NCBI GenBank assembly: GCA_030630685.1
Contig: DAOVMN010000008.1
Coordinates: forward strand, 1 to 15,886
Source of the DNA: Thermoplasmata archaeon
Lineage (GTDB): Archaea; Thermoplasmatota; DAOVMN01
Direction of reading: 5' to 3'
DNA length: 15,886 bases
The notes beneath the pieces were generated by a model. That model was given only the letters and a program-made list of their open reading frames with translations, had not been told where the DNA came from and did no database searches. Positions 12,008-15,886 of the stretch are shown piece by piece. The translations under genes were made by a program, and so were the position numbers. Numbering within the stretch: the first letter of the stretch is position 1; every line of letters begins with the position of its first letter.

Positions 12008-12015
12008 GTATTTAT
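12008..12015 (-). promoter_or_regulatory. Possible TATA box of tRNA-Lys
   Basis: ATAAATAC on the minus strand at 12015-12008, about 45 bases upstream of the mature tRNA 5' end. It would leave a 5' leader of about 20 bases for RNase P to remove. Confidence 0.35.
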
Positions 12016-12087
12016 CCATTGTGGTATCTCGGGTTGTGGCAGCTCTCAAGCGGGTTTCTCCTATTGCGTTTTTAACCATAAAAAGAA

Positions 12088-12095
12088 TTATATGG
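12088..12095 (+). promoter_or_regulatory. TATA box of icmF
   Basis: TTATATGG at 12088-12095. It predicts transcription start near 12116-12122, right at the ATG 12124, so icmF is probably leaderless; there is no Shine-Dalgarno. No cobalamin riboswitch is visible in the short gap to tRNA-Lys. Confidence 0.5.
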
Positions 12096-12123
12096 TATAT
12101 CTGCAAAGGCTGGATTGATTCAG

Positions 12124-15100
12124 ATGCCGATATCATCAGACGAGTTCCATAAAGCCGTGGAGAGGCCGGCAAGAATACTCACGGCCGTGGCAGCATACGA
12201 TGGTCATGATGCCTCCATCCTGGCGATCAACCGGTCGCTCAGGGAGTGCAGTCTTCCGGTCGAGGTCATCTATCAGGGCTATAACAAGAAGGTGGGTGAG
12301 GTCGTCCAGGCCGCAGTGGAGGAGGGGGTGGACTGCGTGGCAGTGAGCTCCTACAACGGAGGACACAACCAGTTCTATCCTGCCCTTGTTAAGGCACTTC
12401 GCAAAGCAGGCTCCCCTGCAATTGTTGTCGGCGGAGGCGGCGGGACGATCAGCGAAGAGGATGCTGCTTTTATCGAAAAGAGCGGTGTCGAGCGCATCTA
12501 TGGTACAGAATGGTCTCTTGACGGCCTGGCAAGGAACGTTGTCAACCTTGCGCTTAAGAATATATGGAGAGGGGATCTGGAAAAAAGCGTGAAGGAAGCA
12601 AAGATGGGAAACAAAGCAGCCCTGAGCAGGATGGTTGACCTGACAGAACTGCTGGCACTCATGCGCAGGGCAAAAAAGACACGAAGCCGCAGCTACACAC
12701 AACTGAAAAAGGTCATTGATGAATTCAATGCCATCCATCGGCGCGGGAAAGTGGTTTTTATTATGGGCGACGGAGGTGCTGGAAAATCCACAATCACTGA
12801 CGAGCTGGTCAGGCACTTTACCATGGATTTCGAGGGCAAGAAGAGGTGTGCGATTCTCAGTATCGACCCGACAACGGTGCGCTCAGGCGAGATGACCGCG
12901 CTTCTTGGGGACCGCATCCGCATGAACAACATACATTCCGGTAACATATTCATGCGCTCCCTTGCTACGCGGGTCCCGTACGGGAACTTCCCGGAGGCAC
13001 TAAGGGATATTATCGACATTTTCCGGGCGGTAGGCTATGACCTCATCATCGTGGAGACCCCAGGCACGGGCCAGGCAGGTATTGACTTCCATGCCTACGA
13101 CCCGGACCTGACCGTTTATATAAAGACCAAGGAGTTCGGCTCGGTGGAGGTGCAGCTTCAGAAGGACCAACTGCTGAAGGAGGCGGATGTGATAGTGCTG
13201 AACAAGATCGATAGGGAAGGGAGCCAGACGGTCTTCGAGCAGATAGAATCCATTCTCTCCCATGCTCGTTTTCACTGGAAAGGCAAACGCCGTCCCCAGC
13301 GTGCCTTTGCGACCCAGGCCAAGATGGCGAACGACCCGGGTACCCTGGACCTTTATGTTCATCTGATGAAGGAGCTTGGGATGCCCTCGGAAGGCCTCAT
13401 GCTCTCCGGGCGGGATCCCTTCGAGTCCTTGAGCTACATGGGTCTTGTACCCCATCACCGACGCAACTATCTCGGACGCATCGTGGAAGCGGTTAGAAAC
13501 TATGACCACTGGGTCGAGGAGCAGATAAATATTTGCCGCACGGAAGGCATGGAGAAGCTGGACCCTTATTGCCGCAAGCTGCTTGCCAACTGGCAGGAGC
13601 GCTGGAACGAGATGACGGTGGAAAGGACAAAAAAGGATTGCACCACCCGCGAGTTAGAGTACGTGAGCTTCAACGGCATCCGAATACCCAAGGTTGCCTT
13701 CCCGGACCCCAAGGACACGGTGGAGTGCCTGCGCTTCCTGTTGGAGGAAGGATTACCAGGGGATTTTCCTTTTGTGAACGGGGTATTCCCCTTACGACGG
13801 GAATCCGGCATGGAGACCACCCGGCAGTTCGCCGGCCTGCGGCTGGCGGAGCACACAAATGAGCGCTTCCATTTTCTATCACAGGGCGTCAAGAACCCGC
13901 GCCTCTCCACCGCATTTGATGGTATCACACTCTACGGCGACGACTCGGACAGCGACCCCGGTTCCGTGGGAAAGATAGGCGAGGGTGGGGTGGCCGTGGA
14001 CACACTTGATGATATGAAGATCCTCTATTCAGACTTCGATTTCCGGGAGATATCCACCTCCATGACCATCAACGGCCCCGCACCCATCATACTGGCCATG
14101 TACTTCAATGTGGCATGTGATTATATGATCGAGGAGTACAAAAAGGGACATCCCGAAGAGGTGGTGAAGAAACGCGGGCGGAAAAAGCCCCTGCTTCCAA
14201 GAGAGTCAGGCCGGGATGACATCGATCCCGAGTACGGGCTTACGCAGCGCAAGGTGGAGGAGATACGGGACGAGACCTACAGAATGCTGCGGGGCACGGT
14301 GCAGGCGGATATACTCAAGGAGATACAGGCGCAGAACGAGTGCATCTTTCAGAGCGATTTCGCGATCAAGCTCATGGGGGATGTGCAGCAGTTCTTCGTG
14401 GATAAGGGGATAAATAAGTTCTACTCCATTTCCATCTCCGGCTATCATATCGGGGAGGCCGGTGCCACACCGGTGCAGGAGATGGCCTATACCATTTCCA
14501 ATGGCTTCACCTATGCCGAAAACTTCCTTGGGCGCGGGATGAAGATAGACGAGGTGGCCCCGAACTTCTCGTTCTTCTTCAGAAACTCCCATGAACTGGA
14601 GTGGTTAGCCACAGGGCCGGTGATGAGGAAGATATGGGCCATCGCCATGCGGGATGTTTACGATGCAAGTCCACGCAGCCAGATGTTCAAGTTCCACACC
14701 CAGACCTCGGGAAGGGCGCTCCAGATACCGGAATGGGACACACTGAACCCGGTGCGACAGACCATCCATGCCCTTATAGGGCTGTTGTGCAACACCAACT
14801 CCCTTCATGTGGACTCAGCGGACGAGCCGCTCACAACGCCCTCTGAAAAGTACGTGCGCCAGGCAACCATGATCCCCAACTACCTGACATTCGAGGCCGA
14901 GATATTGAAAGCGCAGAACCTCCTTTCCGGTTCTTATGCCATGCGGGAGATCCGAAAGGCGGTGCAGGAGGCCGTACTAAACGAGCTGGAGAGAATAGAC
15001 CAGGAGGGCGGCGTGGGCCCGGCAACCGAGGTGAGCTACCAGCGCTCCAATATTTCCGCGGCATCCTGTGATTACGAACACGACATCTATTCCGGGCGCA

Positions 15101-15390
15101 GGCCCATCATCGGAAGAAACGTCCTAAAGCTCGAGAAGGAAGGAAGCGAAGTACCTGCTGAGCTCGTGCGCCCTACGTCTGAGGACTGGGAAAAGCAGAT
15201 CGCCCGTACACAGGCGTTTCGAGAGAGGCACAAACACGCGGCACCTTACTACCTGGAACGGCTGAGGGAGGTGGCGCTGCATAGGGAGAATGTGTTCGAG
15301 GAACTTTTACAGACAGTAAGGTATGCGAGTCTCGGGCAGATCTCGAAGGTGCTGAAGGAGGTTGGTGGGCGGTACAGCCAGCAGATTTGA
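12124..15390 (+). CDS. icmF: IcmF: fused coenzyme B12-dependent isobutyryl-CoA mutase with G-protein chaperone
   Basis: 1088 residues from ATG 12124 (a TTG three codons earlier is in frame but lies at the predicted transcription start); the numbers below count from that TTG. Domains: B12-binding (about 18-150) with AAYDGHDAS, where H31 should be the lower cobalt ligand, SSYNGGH and VVGGGGG; a MeaI-type GTPase (about 210-430) with Walker A GDGGAGKST at 218-226 and NKID at 363-366; a linker; and the mutase barrel (about 515-1088) with RQFAG, GYHIGEAGATP (H778) and the adenosylcobalamin-dependent core. F572 (RQFAG) and Q740 (QAQNECIF) match the residues that set isobutyryl-CoA preference in IcmF, where methylmalonyl-CoA mutase has Tyr and Arg. 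Reaction: reversible isobutyryl-CoA to n-butyryl-CoA, as in valine or branched-chain breakdown. Length is normal and no residue is obviously missing. It stands alone, divergent from tRNA-Lys. Confidence 0.96.
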   Translation: MPISSDEFHKAVERPARILTAVAAYDGHDASILAINRSLRECSLPVEVIYQGYNKKVGEVVQAAVEEGVDCVAVSSYNGGHNQFYPALVKALRKAGSPAIVVGGGGGTISEEDAAFIEKSGVERIYGTEWSLDGLARNVVNLALKNIWRGDLEKSVKEAKMGNKAALSRMVDLTELLALMRRAKKTRSRSYTQLKKVIDEFNAIHRRGKVVFIMGDGGAGKSTITDELVRHFTMDFEGKKRCAILSIDPTTVRSGEMTALLGDRIRMNNIHSGNIFMRSLATRVPYGNFPEALRDIIDIFRAVGYDLIIVETPGTGQAGIDFHAYDPDLTVYIKTKEFGSVEVQLQKDQLLKEADVIVLNKIDREGSQTVFEQIESILSHARFHWKGKRRPQRAFATQAKMANDPGTLDLYVHLMKELGMPSEGLMLSGRDPFESLSYMGLVPHHRRNYLGRIVEAVRNYDHWVEEQINICRTEGMEKLDPYCRKLLANWQERWNEMTVERTKKDCTTRELEYVSFNGIRIPKVAFPDPKDTVECLRFLLEEGLPGDFPFVNGVFPLRRESGMETTRQFAGLRLAEHTNERFHFLSQGVKNPRLSTAFDGITLYGDDSDSDPGSVGKIGEGGVAVDTLDDMKILYSDFDFREISTSMTINGPAPIILAMYFNVACDYMIEEYKKGHPEEVVKKRGRKKPLLPRESGRDDIDPEYGLTQRKVEEIRDETYRMLRGTVQADILKEIQAQNECIFQSDFAIKLMGDVQQFFVDKGINKFYSISISGYHIGEAGATPVQEMAYTISNGFTYAENFLGRGMKIDEVAPNFSFFFRNSHELEWLATGPVMRKIWAIAMRDVYDASPRSQMFKFHTQTSGRALQIPEWDTLNPVRQTIHALIGLLCNTNSLHVDSADEPLTTPSEKYVRQATMIPNYLTFEAEILKAQNLLSGSYAMREIRKAVQEAVLNELERIDQEGGVGPATEVSYQRSNISAASCDYEHDIYSGRRPIIGRNVLKLEKEGSEVPAELVRPTSEDWEKQIARTQAFRERHKHAAPYYLERLREVALHRENVFEELLQTVRYASLGQISKVLKEVGGRYSQQI

Positions 15391-15418
15391 AAAAGTTTAG
15401 CAACAATAGTATATCTTG

Positions 15419-15440
15419 TGGGATACCTCCTGATATCCCA
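15419..15440 (+). terminator. Hairpin after icmF
   Basis: TGGGATA (15419-15425) and TATCCCA (15434-15440) form a perfect 7-bp stem with an 8-base loop 28 bases after the icmF stop. Only a short T run (GATTTTC) follows, so it may be a weak terminator or an mRNA 3' stabiliser. Confidence 0.45.
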
Positions 15441-15527
15441 TCTGATTTTCAACTCTTATGATAGAACTCTCTCACTGAATACTCTCAGGAATCCTTAGCG
15501 GCATAGAAAAGCACTTCTCCACAAAGT

Positions 15528-15535
15528 CTTTATAG
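15528..15535 (+). promoter_or_regulatory. TATA box of the right-edge toxin-antitoxin pair
   Basis: CTTTATAG at 15528-15535 predicts a start near 15556-15562, upstream of the Shine-Dalgarno GGAGG at 15577-15581. This argues against the in-frame ATG at 15554 as the translation start. Confidence 0.45.
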
Positions 15536-15589
15536 TAGTGAAACTCTTTTTCTATGTTCAGAAATTTAGAACCTATGGAGGCACGTGCC

Positions 15590-15799
15590 ATGACCCAACC
15601 AGAGGCCATTAAACGATCTGAGGAAATGAAGCTCATCGAAAAAATGCCATCTAAGCAATCCACTGAAAATATGGATACCGGACCAGAGACCAGTGGTGAG
15701 GAATTTCTCAAAGAGTTCAGGTCGATCGTCAAGAAAAAATTGGAAAAGCCGATTGACTTGAAAAAACTGTATCATGAACAGGTGGAGAACCTTTTATGA
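15590..15799 (+). CDS. Probable antitoxin of a second PIN toxin
   Basis: 69 residues from ATG 15590, chosen because GGAGG lies 8 bases upstream; ATGs at 15554 and 15575 are in frame but lack a site. The protein is small and charged, with MTQPEAIKRSEEMKLIEKMP, a polar middle, and a C-terminal helix EEFLKEFRSIVKKKLEK then DLKKLYHEQVENLL. No fold is recognised. Its stop overlaps the start of a PIN-domain gene as ATGA, the usual arrangement of archaeal VapBC pairs, so the antitoxin role is inferred from context. It is unlike the antitoxin at 9466-9678 in sequence. Confidence 0.65.
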   Translation: MTQPEAIKRSEEMKLIEKMPSKQSTENMDTGPETSGEEFLKEFRSIVKKKLEKPIDLKKLYHEQVENLL

Positions 15800-15886
15800 T
15801 CTATCTGGATTCGAATGTATTCCTCTATCCACTTATTTATGAAGAGAGCTTAGAAGAAGTTAAGAAGGCAGACCGCTATCTTAACC
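15796..15886 (+). CDS. vapC: PIN-domain toxin, N-terminal part only (cut by window end)
   Basis: The first 30 residues are visible: MIYLDSNVFLYPLIYEE, then SLEEVKKADRYLN. The motif YLDSNVFLYPL with D5 and N7 is the first PIN-domain strand with its first metal-binding aspartate. The ATG overlaps the antitoxin stop by ATGA. The gene runs off the right edge, so the remaining catalytic residues cannot be checked. Confidence 0.8.
   Translation, partial: MIYLDSNVFLYPLIYEESLEEVKKADRYLN

Noticed and set aside
11964..12123. Cobalamin riboswitch before icmF
   Set aside because: The gap is only about 160 bases, most of it upstream of the TATA box, and the transcript is probably leaderless; no B12-box-like sequence is seen.
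12136..12816. Minus-strand frame of 226 codons opposite icmF
   Set aside because: It lies entirely within the B12-binding and GTPase coding region, whose motifs are clear on the plus strand.

Overview
The window looks like a chromosomal piece of a euryarchaeal-type archaeon, most plausibly Thermoplasmatota or a relative; this is inferred from gene content, without any database search. Pointers are eukaryote-like ribosomal proteins L7Ae, S28e and L24e, A-type ATP synthase subunits A and F, a two-domain winged-helix regulator, archaeal TATA boxes, and a mix of Shine-Dalgarno-led (GGAGG, GGTGA) and apparently leaderless genes.

Layout. Bases 1-371 hold no convincing gene. Bases 453-2798 (+) carry a three-helix membrane protein, a winged-helix regulator, a membrane-anchored secreted protein and a tiny two-helix membrane protein. 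A palindrome TCACA-N3-TGTGA lies just upstream of the TATA box of the first gene, and three more copies at a 19-bp period lie upstream of the third, suggesting a small regulon probably run by the winged-helix protein. Bases 2868-3709 (-) encode a membrane-anchored protein with a Q/P-rich linker whose C-terminal zinc ribbon is cut off by an apparent one-base frameshift. Bases 3710-4173 hold two 74-bp repeats built from ATTCGTG units.

Bases 11496 down to 4174 (-) form one long co-directional run: rpl7ae, rps28e, rpl24e, ndk, atpF, a VapBC-type toxin-antitoxin pair, atpA, an ArlH (FlaH)-like ATPase with a frameshifted N-terminus, and a GT39-like glycosyltransferase. The toxin-antitoxin pair sits between atpF and atpA, flanked by direct repeats that include a perfect 42-bp match, and the toxin ends in the same residues (EAQA) as AtpF. 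A 54-codon ORF fills the vapC-atpA gap with ATGA overlaps at both ends. The ATPase genes are out of their usual cluster: atpA is not followed by atpB.

Bases 11500-11963 hold a hairpin-rich intergenic region and tRNA-Lys(UUU) on the minus strand. The tRNA 3' end plus its downstream hairpin are duplicated 105 bp away, with changed but still paired stems. Bases 12124-15390 (+) encode a complete IcmF, the fused coenzyme-B12-dependent isobutyryl-CoA mutase with its G-protein chaperone. The right edge starts a second toxin-antitoxin pair, cut by the window end.

Most interesting points: the TCACA-N3-TGTGA regulon, the toxin-antitoxin insertion inside an ATP synthase/ribosomal operon, the covarying duplicated hairpins by tRNA-Lys, and two one-base frameshifts, both explained by a short homopolymer one base too short.
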